A program made the position numbers and the translations under genes. A model generated the notes under the pieces. The model was not told where the DNA came from and did not search any database. It was given only the letters and a program-made list of their open reading frames with translations. Below, piece by piece: positions 52,409 to 64,000 of a DNA stretch of 64,000 bases. This DNA is from Beta vulgaris subsp. vulgaris. Taxonomy: Eukaryota > Streptophyta > Magnoliopsida > Caryophyllales > Amaranthaceae. Location of the stretch: assembly GCF_026745355.1 (NCBI RefSeq), contig NC_079205.1:65974200-66038199 (forward strand), given 5' to 3'. Position 1 is the first letter of the stretch, and each line of letters begins with the position of its first letter.

Positions 52409-53432
52409 TGGAAGAAGATGAATTTTGGCTAGGATTTTTGACTTTTAATAGTCTGGTGTCTTGGAGTTTGACATGTTCTTGTTGTATTTTTTGCAAGATT
52501 GAACTTCAATTACACCGTTGTTAATGTATGAGCAGCCGTTACCATTAGCTGTTTAAGTAATGCAATCTTCTGTAAAGCTAGATGAATCTCTGAGTAGATA
52601 AGTTGCATATTGTCATTAACAAAGCAAGCTAACTTTATTGGTTCAAGCCTGAAAAGTGAGTTGCATCTAGTTGTATCATTTACTAATTTTGACAGCAACT
52701 TAATTATATATTTGGCATATTAGCAGGATTTGGAAAAACCCTCATGTTAATACTAGTAACATCTTTGAGATACGCGCTAAACCTTTCCACTAAACCAAGT
52801 GCTAAGTGGTAGTCAAGTATTTTTAATATTTTTTTTAAAAGTAAGGAGAAGACACCTCATCAGATCGGAACCTCGCATAAATCAACCTGGCCAGGTCTGC
52901 AGGCAAGGCCTCTTGAGAGTAGGGGGAAAGGGAAAGGGTAAGGGTAAGGGTAAGGGAAAATCCCCACCCCTAAAGTGCCTCAAGTGGACATGCAAATCAA
53001 ACCACTAGACCAATTCAGGTATGTTTAATTGCATATTCAACAACAAATGTTATACTCCTATATTGCATTAGATGTTATGATTTGTGAAGTATATGGAAAT
53101 TGGAGTATTCACCATCAATCATTTTTGTATATATTATCAAAAATTATAAAAAAATGTTCATATCAGCTATACTCACTTGGAAATATTTTTAACATTTCAG
53201 ACTAGTTACTAGTATATAGAAATGTATTTATTCGTTTATCCTTTTATACCCTGGAAATTTGGGAGTTCAGGATTGAGTGGCTGTTATGCACTGAAAATGG
53301 GTGGAGATAAAACACACAAGTAACAAGAAAAAGCGAAGCTCCCTTTAATTAGATATTTTACTTGAAATCATAATAATACCTTAAAATTTTGCAATGTTTA
53401 TTTGACAAAAATCAGAAATCAGAAATCAATCC
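52409..53432. other. intergenic DNA between kinase and first oxygenase
   Basis: Holds the kinase 3'UTR and the oxygenase promoter. At about 52840-53020 is a GC-richer patch with a (GGGTAA)n run, listed separately. I see no gene. Confidence 0.6.
52840..53020 (-). repeat. possible SINE with an internal (TTACCC)n run
   Basis: On the minus strand TTGGTCTAGTGGTTTGATTT looks like an A box and GAGGTTCCGATCTG like a weak B box, but their spacing (about 130 bp) is too long for a normal pol III promoter. Part of the gap is filled by AGGGTAAGGGTAAGGG (+ strand, 52936-52956), a hexamer, not the usual plant telomere heptamer. Confidence 0.4.
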
Positions 53433-56400
53433 ATGGCTGCTGTGCTTAATCTGTTGACACTCCAACCATGTAAATTGAGAGTTAATAAAACCCAATTATC
53501 ATTTGGAATTAAAAACCCACTTTCTTGTATATCTCCATTATCAAAAACAACAAAAACAAAAACCCTTGCAAAATCCAAGCTTTATATTTCAGCAACATCA
53601 ACAACAATAACTGAAACAGTTTCAGGCAACCCAAAAACTGAAAACGATGAAAAAGATGGAAACTTTGATTGGTATTCAGAGTGGTACCCAGTTGCCCCTG
53701 TTTGTGACCTGGATAAGAGGGTCCCACATGGTAAAAGAGTGATAGGCCTTGATTTAGTGGTTTGGTGGGACCCAAATGTGATGAGCTGGAAGGTGTTTGA
53801 TGACCGTTGTCCACATCGGTTGGCACCTTTGTCTGAGGGAAGGATTGATCAATGGGGAAGATTGCAGTGTGTGTACCATGGTTGGTGTTTTGATGGTTCT
53901 GGTCATTGTAAGCTCATTCCTCAAGCTCCTCTTGATGGACCTCCGGTATTCGTTTCTAATTACTACCTCCGTTTCATATTATTTGCAACGATTTGACATA
54001 AAGTATCGTTGCAAATAATATGAGCGAAAGTAGTATATCTCTTTCCATTTTAATATAATATTGTTTACATTTATGCGCATGATGCTCCTAGTTGCATGTT
54101 TTTTTATTGTACGCTGAACATGCAAATATATATATAAAAGTACTTCTAGTTATTTTGTGTAACGGAGAGAAATGAGAATAATATACAATTGGCATCATGC
54201 TCCCGTGTGTAGTATCTAAATTATGGTTGATTAATATTAGTGTTTGCATATTAAGGATTTGGTAGTTATTGCTTAAAATCGCCCCAACTTCATTTTTATA
54301 GACTATTTTACCCTTTCTCTTTTCCCGGGCGATTTTAAGTACTTTTTGGGGCTATGAATAAAAGTTTAGTTACTAATCTACTTTTATTTAACAAGTTGTT
54401 GTTTAGGTCTTTAGGATAACATATATATCACACAATATTGTCAACATGCCATTTGCCAAGATACCAAATGTATTGTCTTCTTTATTTAGGCACAATGCCT
54501 AATGGTCTCTCTTCTTATTACTTAGTACACCAGTCACCAGCTACTTGTTCTGATAAATAAACTACTTTCATTTCTTTTGGTTGATTACAAAATGCATGAT
54601 GTATATGTTTTTTGACTGAGTAGAATTTTGGCTCAACAAATGGTTTCTATGTTAACATTGTCATGTTTGTTCATCAAGTATATATGCAGTAAAATTATTG
54701 CAAGATAACCTTTAATAGGCACAAGATTTGCTTTTAATGATTTTGCTCAACGAATGATGCCTATATGCCTCTAACGCCCCGAATTTTCCTGAAGTTAGCT
54801 TCTCTAATCAAGAAATCCATTGCCATAAACTCTTGCAGGTCCACACATCCAAGAAAGCATGTGTAGCTTCTTACCCTTGCACAGTCCAAAATGACATTCT
54901 TTGGTTCTGGCCAAATAGTGATCCTGAATATCAAGACATTCTTACCAAGAAACAACCTCCTTACATTGCTGAAATTGATGACCCGTCATATGCCAAATCC
55001 ATGGGAACTAGGGATATTCCTTACGGGTATGTATTAGTTCGCCCATTATACTTTTTAGGTGGAAAAGCAAAATCACATTTATTCCAGGAGAAGAGATAAC
55101 AGTATCATATATAGGAAAAATGAGAGAACTGGCTTATTTTGGCCAAAAAAAAAGTAATGCTGCTGATTTTTGGTAGTAACATTTTTTTTCAGATATGAGG
55201 TTCTTGTTGAAAACCTTATGGATCCAGCTCATGTTCCTTATGCACATTATGGAATAATGCGAATTCCAAGTGACAAAAACAGATAAGAGCATCTCTGCAT
55301 CACCTGTATTTAGCTATTATCTCCTATACCTTTGTAGCTTCAGCCTTCAGGTATTTACGTTGGGGGTTATTTTCACACCCAAAGCAGATAGAGAAGGCGG
55401 GAGACCTTTGGAGATCAATGTCCAAAAACTAGACAAAAGTGGTTTTTCTGCTCAGCAAGAGAGAGGGATCAGCGAGTTTATTCCACCCTGTGTCTTTTAT
55501 GCTCTTCCAAAGTCTTCAATGAATGAAGGTCAATCACTTTCTAGTCCCCAAAAGGTAATCAGTTGTTGTAGCAATGATTGGTAGATTTCTGCAGTTGACT
55601 GCTTCTTTATTCTCTGATCATGCGGGGATGGATATTAATATAGTGCTATCTCTTCTTTCTTTTGCTAAACTTAGTATTAGGGTTATGGATAAGCAGTTAG
55701 AAGTAGCAAAACCATTCATTTTATTCATTGAAAAAGTAAACTGAATTAAGAAAGAGAACTAGCTAGGCAAGAGAAAGTAGACTGTGACCTTGTAATTCCA
55801 GGTAACTTGGGGAAGTTATATCACATCATGAACACATCCATAACCTGATCCATGACTCATGAGATGTAGCAAAATTATGGACCGTTATGACAGGCAATTG
55901 AAATACTAGTGCAAATTGGGACACACCAAAATGTAAAAGAGGGGAAGGTAGCCCTTTAACTTGGGATGCTTATGCCATCTTTTGATATGTTTATGAGAAT
56001 GACCTCCTTAAGATTACAGCTCAATTCAAACATCTCTTTGCCTTGGTTATTTTACTGATTACGTCCTCTTTCTATTCCATTCCTCATGTACTAATATATA
56101 GTATTCCATACATATCAGCAGCTTCACTATCTGAAGTAGCTAAGCAGGAAGGATGTCTTTATCTAAATCTTCCAAATCCCATAAATAGCAGGATCCGCAC
56201 TTGTTCACATTATGTTGCTTCAATTTTTCGATGTTTCAGCTGTTAATAATTTTTCTGCCACTTCAATGATCCAGGAGTCGGAAGGCAAACAGAGGAGATT
56301 TCTCTTGATTTTTTTCTGTATTCCTGTCAGTCCTGGAAAGAGTCGATTAATATGGACCTTTCCTCGAAATTTTGCTGTCTGGCTTGATCAAATTGTGCCT

Positions 56401-57492
56401 CGATGGGTGTTTCATATAGATCAAAATCTCATCTTGGATTCAGACTTGTATCTATTGCATGTTGAGGTACTTTTCTGCTCCTCCCAACACTTGTCTAAAT
56501 GATACTCCCTCCGTTTCACAAAAATGGCTACCATCATTTGTGCTTTATACGTAAGGGAATATATATAGTCATGTATGATCGTATTTGATTCGTCTCAATG
56601 TATATTTGAAATATCAACAATTCATGGTATTTACAAATACATGATTTGAGATATTAATGCTCAAAGTTTTACATTGGCAAGCGTGAAAAGTACAAGTGAG
56701 TAGATGTTTGTGAAATTGAAGGAGTATATTAGTAGGGAGATCAAGCTGTGATGCTTTGTCGACACTCTGAAGTGTCACTTTTATTTTTGGAACAGTGATT
56801 GCAGCCTGCAAATTGATAAAGAAATCTCTGAATCCAGAAATTAACAGTTTTACAATGCCGAGTGGGTTATTCCCCTGTAATCTGCATCTGATTATGTTGT
56901 TGCATGCTGTAAGAAACTACTGCTCTCTTAGGACATCTTTCAGCTGTCTCATTCGTTTCCTGCAGGAGCACAAGATAATGGAAAATGGACCTACCAATTG
57001 GCAGAAAGCCTGCTTTGTTCCAACCAAAGCAGATGCCCTTGTAGTTGCTTTTAGAAAATGGATGAAGAAGTATTCTGGAGGTCAAGTTGATTGGAGGATG
57101 AAATTTGATGGATCACTCCCTCCAACACCGCCTCGTGAACAACTAATGGATAGGTGAGTCACTTTGAGCAGTTACAGTGACTGATGTCAGGTGCCAAGGT
57201 TCTCAATGATGGACATAGCTGCTTAAAATGTTTCAGGTATCGGAGTCACGTGGTGAACTGCACCAGCTGTAGTGCTGCATACAAGGGGCTCAACATCGCT
57301 GAAACAACGCTTCAAATCATGTCTTTTATTCTAATTGGGATTGCTGGAGTAACTAGGCAGGGAGCACTGACCACTTTACAAAGAAGTGCTCTCTTTTCAG
57401 CCGCATTGATATGTTTTGCAGTATCGAAATGGTTGTCTCATTTCATATACAAGAATTTTCATTTTCATGACTACAACCATGCTTTTAAATGA
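53433..57492 (+). CDS. PTC52-like: plastid Rieske oxygenase, PTC52-like, copy 1
   Basis: PAO/TIC55/PTC52 family of plastid membrane oxygenases; PTC52 is linked to protochlorophyllide oxidation and PORA import. Exons 53433-53945, 54839-55026, 55193-?, ?-55554, 56275-56466, 56966-57153 and 57237-57492. The third/fourth junction is unclear: frame is kept either by a GT-AG intron 55270-55384 (total 527 residues) or by an AT-AC intron 55283-55376 (534 residues). Residues 1-60 look like a transit peptide. The Rieske cluster ligands are C126-x-H128 and C146-x2-H149. The mononuclear iron motif is [15 protein letters not shown]. Near the C-terminus is a CxxC ([11 protein letters not shown]), then two hydrophobic helices. 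Large introns 1 and 5 hold MITEs. The gene is intact if that junction is spliced; otherwise it is broken there. Confidence 0.88.
53963..54033. mobile_element. short near-perfect hairpin MITE in oxygenase 1 intron 1
   Basis: A 71-bp hairpin: TTTCATATTATTTGCAACGAT pairs with ATCGTTGCAAATAATATGAG around a 12-nt loop. TA flanks both ends (53961-53962, 54034-54035) and the tips resemble CTACCTCCGTTTC, so it is a Stowaway relative. It begins 17 bp inside the intron. Confidence 0.75.
56505..56724. mobile_element. Stowaway-type MITE in oxygenase 1 intron 5
   Basis: CTCCCTCCGTTTCACAAAAA at the left is mirrored by TTGTGAAATTGAAGGAG at the right, with TA on each side (56503-56504, 56725-56726). No coding capacity. 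Confidence 0.85.
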
Positions 57493-58165
57493 GCAACTTT
57501 CAAGCCATTTGAGCTACTTTATTCTTAGATATATGCCAATGTACATACTCAGTTGTTCACGGTGATATCACTTGGAAAGTTACATACTATAGCCTTTTGT
57601 TATCTTATAAGACAATTTTTGTTACCGTTTGATTGGTGGTTTTCGTGCACTTGATATTGAGTATACTTGCTTTAATTATGTGATGTTAGGTGTTCCGTAT
57701 AGGCCATACTGATACATACGCCTTTTAAACATGCAGTAAGATGACAAGAAAAAGAAGAGGAAACATTATTAGTATATAAATTAACATGAAACATGCATGC
57801 ATTAAGTACAGGTAAAATGCTTCATATTTATGATTGCAGAATCTATTATTATAAATTATTTTATGATCTTTGGAATATATTATGTGAACCACCAATAATT
57901 GTAGTGGATGAGATGCTATACTTGATCCAATGAACACAACTGTGACAACTATATTTGATCCTGAGGACCTGAGCATGTGGGCCATGCAATTATTACTTGG
58001 ATATCTTCTGTTAGTTTCAATTTCTAGCCACGAGATCCAAGAGTACTGTGCTCTCATGAAACTTGTGATTTTCAGTGGATTATTTTGCTTGGTTAGAAAA
58101 AAGAATAAAAAAGGAAGAGAATTATAGACAGTTCTTAAGAATAGCAGCAGCTAGCAGGTGCAGCT
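57493..58165. other. spacer between the tandem oxygenases
   Basis: About 670 bp of AT-rich DNA with the 3'UTR of copy 1 and the promoter and leader of copy 2. No other feature seen; the open frames on both strands (57725-58057, 57930-58127) lack family resemblance. Confidence 0.6.
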
Positions 58166-60981
58166 ATGTCTGCTCACCTCACAATGTTGTCAACAAGAAT
58201 CCCGAAACTGCTTGTTTCAGACTACGAAAAGCTGTCATTTACAAATAGAATTAGTAGTTGCCAGTTGAATTCGTCACCTCAATCATCTACTTGGATACTT
58301 TCTCAACATCAATGCAACAGGAACATAATTACAGGTAAGCCAAATGCTTCGAATTCTGGTACACGTATGTCTGTTGTTACTGCTGCTTCTACTGTATCCA
58401 TTGATGAAAGCACATATGAAACGAAAAACAAGGAGGTGTCAGAGAACTTTGATTGGTATGCGCAGTGGTATCCTGTGATGCCAGTGTGTGATTTAGATAA
58501 AAGGAAGCCTCATGGTAAAAGGGTGATTGGTCTTGATGTGGTGGTTTGGTGGGATAAGACTGAATCTCAGTGGAAAGTTTTCAATGATATGTGTCCGCAT
58601 CGCTTGGCTCCTCTATCTGAGGGACGTATTGATCAATCAGGAAGGCTTCAGTGTGTGTACCATGGTTGGTGTTTCAACGGCTCCGGAGCTTGTAAACTAA
58701 TTCCTCAAGCACCTACTGATGCTGCTCCTGTAATATCCACTTTTCCAACTTATATCAGCAAATGTTTATCTATTTATCTCTTGTTTTTATGCAGCCTGAT
58801 ACAACTTTAAGAGAAATGTTACAACTTACAGGTGCATACATCAAAGAAAGCTTGTGTAGCTGTATATCCAAGCACGGTTCAGAACAAAATGGTTTGGTTT
58901 TGGCCAAATTCAGATCCTGAATTTAAAGACATCCTTCAGAAGAAAAAGCCTCCCTTCATACCAGAGCTCGATGATCCTTCTTACTCCAACTTACTCTCTA
59001 ATAGAGAGATAAATTATGGGTATGAAATGAATTTGACACCCTTATACTTGGTCATGTTTTAAGAGTGTCAATTTTATTTTACTGGTTAATGATCTCACAA
59101 GGTCACAACTGCCTTCTTGTAGCAAAAGTTTCTCCTCTCCTATTTGGGCTTTGTTCACTTCAGCTCAAAAAACTACTTACTCCTTTCTTTTTTAATTGCA
59201 ATATTTGAGTTTACACGTTTGCCAATGTATAACTTTAACCATTAGTATCTTTAATTACCTTTTAGTATAAATTATAAAAAGTTGATATAGTGGAAGTATA
59301 TATGCAGACGGATCTAACAAGATCCCACTTAACTATTTTTTTTTTCCAGGGCTGTGTGTGAATAGTCTAAATATCCAAGTGTTGCAATTAATAAAGAACA
59401 TAGTTAGTATATAATATGAATCAGTTTTAATCAGTAACAATCAGTTTAATCATTTAAAATCAATTATCTGCATAAGAGAACATCAGTAGAGAATTAACAA
59501 AAATCAGTTTGCATCAGAAACACAAAATGATTGAGTCAGAAAAAAAAAGGAATGAATTCAGCTAAATCACAGGAGCAGTGAAGAAGGCTTAATGTGTTTG
59601 TGGAAAATAACAAAGAATTTTGATCTTGTATGTCTTACCTAATTTTTCTTGTTTCTTAGGATTCACACCTTTTGATCTGGTTATAACTTATAATTGCTTC
59701 TTTTATGTCCAGGTATGAAGTTCTTATCGAAAATTTAATGGACCCTGCTCATGTTCCTTATGCACACTATGGTATATTGAATACACCAACTCCCAAAAGC
59801 AAGGTTGATAGAGAAGGTGGTAGACCTCTAAACTTGAGTGTAAAAGATATGGACATCAATGGTTTTTCTACGAAGCAAGACTGGGGTTCGGGTAATTTCT
59901 TTGCACCATGTGTCTACTATGTTTACCCAGATCCGCCTCCTGACAGTGGGAATGGATCAGAATCATCAGCAGTGCCTAATAAGGTAATTTGATATAGATG
60001 AACTTTTCTTCATTTATGCTCTAAAATTTCTTGTTGGGCATTGAAACATATGCAGAGTGGTTGGTTGTCAGGTGTCATCAAGCCAGAAAAGGCCTATTCT
60101 TGTATTCATCTGTATTCCTGTCAGTCCAGGCAAAAGCCGATTGATATGGTCATTTCCAAGAAATTTCGCGGTTTGGATAGATCGAATCATCCCAAGATGG
60201 GTATTTCATTTCAATCAAAACCTGGTTCTTGATTCTGATCTTTATCTTCTTCACGTTCAGGTATTCGCTACTCCTTGGATGCTGTAACTTTCTTTATAAT
60301 GTGTAAGGTTATACTGTCTGTAGAGGTATGCATAGTGCTACTATCTAAGCATTTCTCGCTCATTAGGAACACAAGATAAAGGAGTTTGGCCCAAGCAACT
60401 GGCATAAAGTTTGTTTTGTGCCAACAAAGTCAGATGCTGTTGTTTCCGGGTACAGAAGGTGGTTGAACAAATACTCTCAAGGCCAAGTGAACTGGGGGTC
60501 CAAATTCAATGGAGGAGCTCTACCCCCTATTCCTCCACGCAGAGAGCTACTGGACAGGTGTGCATACAATAGAATTTGATTTCTGATCATCAAGTGTTCA
60601 TAATTCTCCATTCTTTTATAGCTATGGATCAGTATATCAACTTAATGCGACAGATCAGTCAGTATAAGTATTGGGATTAAATGAATGTTTTAGGTATTGT
60701 CTAACAAGTGAGGGCAATGTTTCAGGTACTGGACCCATGTGGTGAACTGTTCCAGTTGTAATGCTGCTTATAAAGGACTGAACATAGCTGAGATCGTGCT
60801 TCAGGTTATTGCTTTTGGTTTGATCGGGGTGGTCGGAATAGCCAAGCAGGGAATGATGACCACAATTCAACGGACAGCCATATTCTCATTGGCTATCCTA
60901 TGCTTTGCAGCCTCAAAATGGCTGTCTCACTTTATTTACAAAAATTTTCATTTTCATGACTATAGCCATGCACTAAGATAA
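58166..60981 (+). CDS. PTC52-like: plastid Rieske oxygenase, PTC52-like, copy 2
   Basis: Tandem duplicate of the preceding gene, same strand. Exons 58166-58729, 58832-59019, 59713-59983, 60072-60260, 60367-60557 and 60726-60981. All are GT-AG and in phase, giving 552 residues, close to other PTC52 proteins. The first 90 residues (transit peptide and linker) are unlike copy 1, while the Rieske domain (C143-x-H145, C163-x2-H166), the iron site [15 protein letters not shown], the CxxC motif [11 protein letters not shown] and the two C-terminal membrane helices are nearly the same. It has one exon (59713-59983) where copy 1 has two. A second ATG (residue 7) is possible as start. Intron 2 has a MITE. 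It is probably a thylakoid or envelope enzyme using ferredoxin-derived electrons; the substrate is not shown by sequence. Confidence 0.93.
59180..59400. mobile_element. Stowaway-like MITE in oxygenase 2 intron 2
   Basis: CTCCTTTCTTTTTTAATTGC at the left is mirrored by GCAATTAATAAAGAACA at the right, flanked by TA on both sides (59178-59179, 59401-59402). The termini are decayed. Confidence 0.65.
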
Positions 60982-61254
60982 GCATTCAGAATCAATAAAT
61001 AGTATGCCATTGCAAATAATATGCTGATTGTATATATTACACTCTAAACAAGCACGCAATGAAAAGCACCTGTGTTTTTTTAACATACTCTCAAACTTGT
61101 TTCAAGCACGAATATTATCAACCATGACAACTGAGCGGCCATATGACCTTAATCATTGTATACAAGTTATGCTTTAAAAAAGATATAAATAACGAGGGGA
61201 TTTACTAATTTTGACAAACAAGGACGAAAAAACGAGATCATATAGTCTTTATTC

Positions 61255-62724
61255 TCAATCATCATCAGGCTCCTGATATGGTAGATCCCAAATAGAAGTT
61301 GCTGCTACTGCTACTTGTTGGTTCAAGCCTTCTTCTAGGGGACAATGATTATGGTCCACATTCCCCCTGTGTACTTGATATGCTACATCCAAACCCAGAT
61401 CTGCAACAGCAGTTTCCCAATATTGTGTTTGATCTCCAACTACACTATATACTTGTGGCTGTGGATGACAGTGCCTGTAAGTCTCGTCGCTAGGCATCAC
61501 ACTCGAATCAGCCAAGTGAAGATTCACTGGTAACGAAGCAGTTCTGTGTTGTAAGTCAAGGTAATCATGGTACTCTGCTGCTAGTTGTGCATATATAGCT
61601 TCTAGACTGCTACTCTGGGCGACAGAATTGCATTCAGGCCCATGCTTACTTCTAGTATGCTTCTCTATTAACCCCAAACCTGCCTCGTTTTGTAGGCCCT
61701 CCAAGTTTCCACAAGTATATTGCAACGCCATCTCTGTTTCAACATCTTGATCGAAAGCATCCGCTTTCCTCTTGTTTTGTTGATGTTCAGTATCACTATC
61801 TTGGTCTTTACCTGTTTTGCCAAGGTGGGTGAGCCGCAAGAGAGCCTCTTCTTGATCTACGACCTTGGACCAGGTAGCTGTATCCTTAGCTGTCATCTTA
61901 GCCTGCAGGCACTTGGACTTCTTGACCAGACGCATCATTCGGTTCAAGTCAGGGGACATGTGCTTGATCACCGCACATAAAACACTCACCTTCCACGCCT
62001 TCTTAAGATCATGAGGCTTCTTGTAAGGTGGTGGGCCGTGCTCCACCGCCAGAACCCCTTGCTGTCCCCACCAAACCTCATCTCCTGTAGGCCACCATGG
62101 AGGGTGTAAACCCCTCTCAAGTGGAAACCTTCTCTGAGGAGGGATACAGTGCTGCATGAGTGCAGATAAGAGGGACCCTAGAGTAGTATCTTGAAGCTCC
62201 TGCAACATATGCAAGGTGGAGGCAGAGTTTTCACCATTAACTGCACCTGCACATCCTAGGATTGCAGGAACAATCAAGTGCTGCAATGCTTGGGGTGCAC
62301 TTTGTTCAAACTTAACGGATCCCCTCCACCACTCTCGCAGACTGTCAGAGGATCCCGTCACAGGCTTCCCTTTCTCCGGGATGATACCATACACAAAGCC
62401 TTGGGCTTTGCAGACTTCCATGACTTTCACCATGTACTTTAAGATGGCATCTTGGGATCTCAGCATCTTCTTTCTTCTTGATTTTTCCTCTCTGCTTGCT
62501 GTTGCTGCTACTGTTAAGTTGTCAACGGTTGATGTCCCCGCAAGCTTATAGGTTTCTGTTACCGCCTTTGATGCATTCTTTGTTGCTATGAGCTTCTTCA
62601 TGCGCATCTTATCCTTCCACATACGTCTCTTAAGCTCTGCATAGCTTATGTCTTCTGCGTCACTTTCCTCTGACATTTCTCCGCTGCTCAAAGTATCCAT
62701 CAACTCCTCATATATCTCCACCAT
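61255..62724 (-). CDS. EIL: EIN3-like transcription factor (EIL)
   Basis: Nuclear DNA-binding protein of the ethylene-response EIN3/EIL family. Intronless, 489 residues from [10 protein letters not shown]; the open frame extends nine codons further up to 62751 but MVEI fits the family start. An acidic N-terminal stretch ([15 protein letters not shown]) is followed by basic [16 protein letters not shown], then the core DNA-binding region with [79 protein letters not shown] and [20 protein letters not shown]. The C-terminal part is divergent. It is shorter than EIN3 (about 630) and more like EIL3/EIL4/EIL5 forms in the SKCLQ region. Probably regulated at protein level. It is convergent with oxygenase 2 (stops 273 bp apart). 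Confidence 0.92.
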   Translation of the reverse strand: MVEIYEELMDTLSSGEMSEESDAEDISYAELKRRMWKDKMRMKKLIATKNASKAVTETYKLAGTSTVDNLTVAATASREEKSRRKKMLRSQDAILKYMVKVMEVCKAQGFVYGIIPEKGKPVTGSSDSLREWWRGSVKFEQSAPQALQHLIVPAILGCAGAVNGENSASTLHMLQELQDTTLGSLLSALMQHCIPPQRRFPLERGLHPPWWPTGDEVWWGQQGVLAVEHGPPPYKKPHDLKKAWKVSVLCAVIKHMSPDLNRMMRLVKKSKCLQAKMTAKDTATWSKVVDQEEALLRLTHLGKTGKDQDSDTEHQQNKRKADAFDQDVETEMALQYTCGNLEGLQNEAGLGLIEKHTRSKHGPECNSVAQSSSLEAIYAQLAAEYHDYLDLQHRTASLPVNLHLADSSVMPSDETYRHCHPQPQVYSVVGDQTQYWETAVADLGLDVAYQVHRGNVDHNHCPLEEGLNQQVAVAATSIWDLPYQEPDDD

Positions 62725-62751
62725 GATTACTGATACCTTGCAGGCTTGCAC

Positions 62752-64000
62752 AAAAGTTTTTGCTGCTACTACTTAAAGCTTGCTATGCAATCCAAGGAAA
62801 CACTAAAAAGATTTAAATATTCTAAAGGGATGTACTCAAAACATAATACTACCAGTCTAACATAACATACATAATTATATATATATGTATACACACACTT
62901 CTAAATCAAGAAAATTCTGAACGAAGCAATTATTTCTAACAGGATTTATACTATTATTGGGAAAAGAATTACTGACTTTCTCTAAAGATATAACAAACCT
63001 TGGAGTTTACGAGCGATCAGAAGTCTCAGAACTGATGTTAGCCATGTGACACTGATGCACAGAGACAATAACACACAAGTTTATGTTGTAAATTGTGCGC
63101 CGAGAATGTTCAGATTTTCAAACAGAATCCGCTTAAGGTACATCTCCTATGCAGACAAATTTACATAAGACATGACACCAGCAGCAATAGCATGCTGACT
63201 GTCATTTAACTCCTCCTCTGCATGAATGCCACTTAGTCGCCCCTTCCCCCTAATTTCTGCCCCTTCAGAGTTTCCCTTCCTTACTCTCAAGGGATTACAT
63301 ATTTCCTCTTTTCTTTTTATGTTCATATCTTTTTTCTAATAGCAGGATAAAATAGCCACCTCAATTCCTGCAACTGGGTTTTTAATTTTTTGGGAAAAGG
63401 AACATATAATTTTAAGTTTAGAGGACTGTATTGAATACTTGTTTAACAAAGAAAATCAGTCTAACCAGATAGGCCGAACTAGATTTTTATCAAATATTAG
63501 CAGCTCTTGTTGCACAACAGTGCACAAGGTTCTGGAAGAGCAAAAGCTGCCTTGCTCTCTGGTTGCATCATGAGCCGTTCGGGGAGTTTCCATTAACGTT
63601 CCCCCGTGTATATTAATATATGTACTTCTATATAACAAAACACACTTCTGAATTTCGACATTCTTTTGGGTTCACCTATTCAAGAAATAGGTACAAACAT
63701 ATGGAGCATTACAACATGTATAAATGAGCTACTGTAACTACTGTAGAGTGATAGTGAAAAAAGAGCTTGAATCTATCTGTCATCATTCTTCAACTAAACT
63801 ATTATTTCTTTCGTTCTTTAATACTTGCAACATTAGACTTCTTTTGTCGATTATAGTACAAGTTAGATAACTTGAATCTCCCATCAAGATTAATAATGAA
63901 AACTAAATGTGTCCCCATAAGTTTATTTTTTTTGGTAAACTCAATTATGCTGTTTGAACACAAGCTCTCCCAACTGTATGCTTCGCTAATCCAAGCTCAG
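62752..64000. other. EIL leader and promoter region
   Basis: On the minus strand CTCCAAG|GTTTGTTATATC near 62996 could be a leader-exon donor, and TGCAAG just before the ATG an acceptor. The rest is AT-rich DNA without recognised genes. Confidence 0.45.

Noticed and set aside
53509..53826. 105-codon minus frame
   Set aside because: Antisense of oxygenase exon 1.
61720..62551. + strand frames of 86 and 111 codons
   Set aside because: Antisense shadows of the EIL gene.

Overview
The window is nuclear DNA of a flowering plant, most probably a eudicot. The genes have GT-AG introns, plastid transit peptides and plant-only families, and they sit in AT-rich intergenic DNA full of plant transposon debris. 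I cannot name the species. No bacterial-type operons, CRISPR arrays or phage genes are present.

Layout. 1-4878: 3' part of a decayed Ty1-copia retrotransposon with its 3' LTR. 5080-7867 (-): GPI-anchored GH17/X8 beta-1,3-glucanase (E13L4 type), rebuilt here from four coding exons. 10990-16016 (-): SR splicing factor of the SCL30A/SCL33 type, five coding exons. 17-29 kb: no recognisable gene, but a complete non-autonomous CACTA element (22393-23731), a Mutator-type MITE (26530-26810) and tRNA-like SINE pieces. 29060-30421 (-): intronless chloroplast site-2 protease (ARASP). 30-40 kb: no recognisable gene; MITEs, a TRIM-like LTR miniature, a 5S-rRNA-like relic and a GC-rich hAT element with a perfect 8-bp target duplication. 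41330-43950 (+): IQM calmodulin-binding protein, eight coding exons. 49910-52408 (+): intronless G-type lectin receptor kinase of the SD3-1 type whose HRD aspartate is missing. 53433-57492 and 58166-60981 (+): tandem pair of plastid Rieske oxygenases (PTC52/PAO/TIC55 family). 61255-62724 (-): EIN3-like transcription factor, convergent with the second oxygenase.

The genes are ordinary eukaryotic single units, not a pathway cluster; only the two oxygenases are clearly related by duplication. From memory, the order glucanase - SCL30A - IQM matches Arabidopsis At3g13560 - At3g13570 - At3g13600, which suggests old conserved microsynteny expanded here by transposons and by the ARASP gene. The points most worth a second look are a possible AT-AC intron in the first oxygenase, the inverted-unit arrays of the CACTA element, two Mutator-type MITEs with palindromes inside their termini, and the receptor-like pseudokinase.
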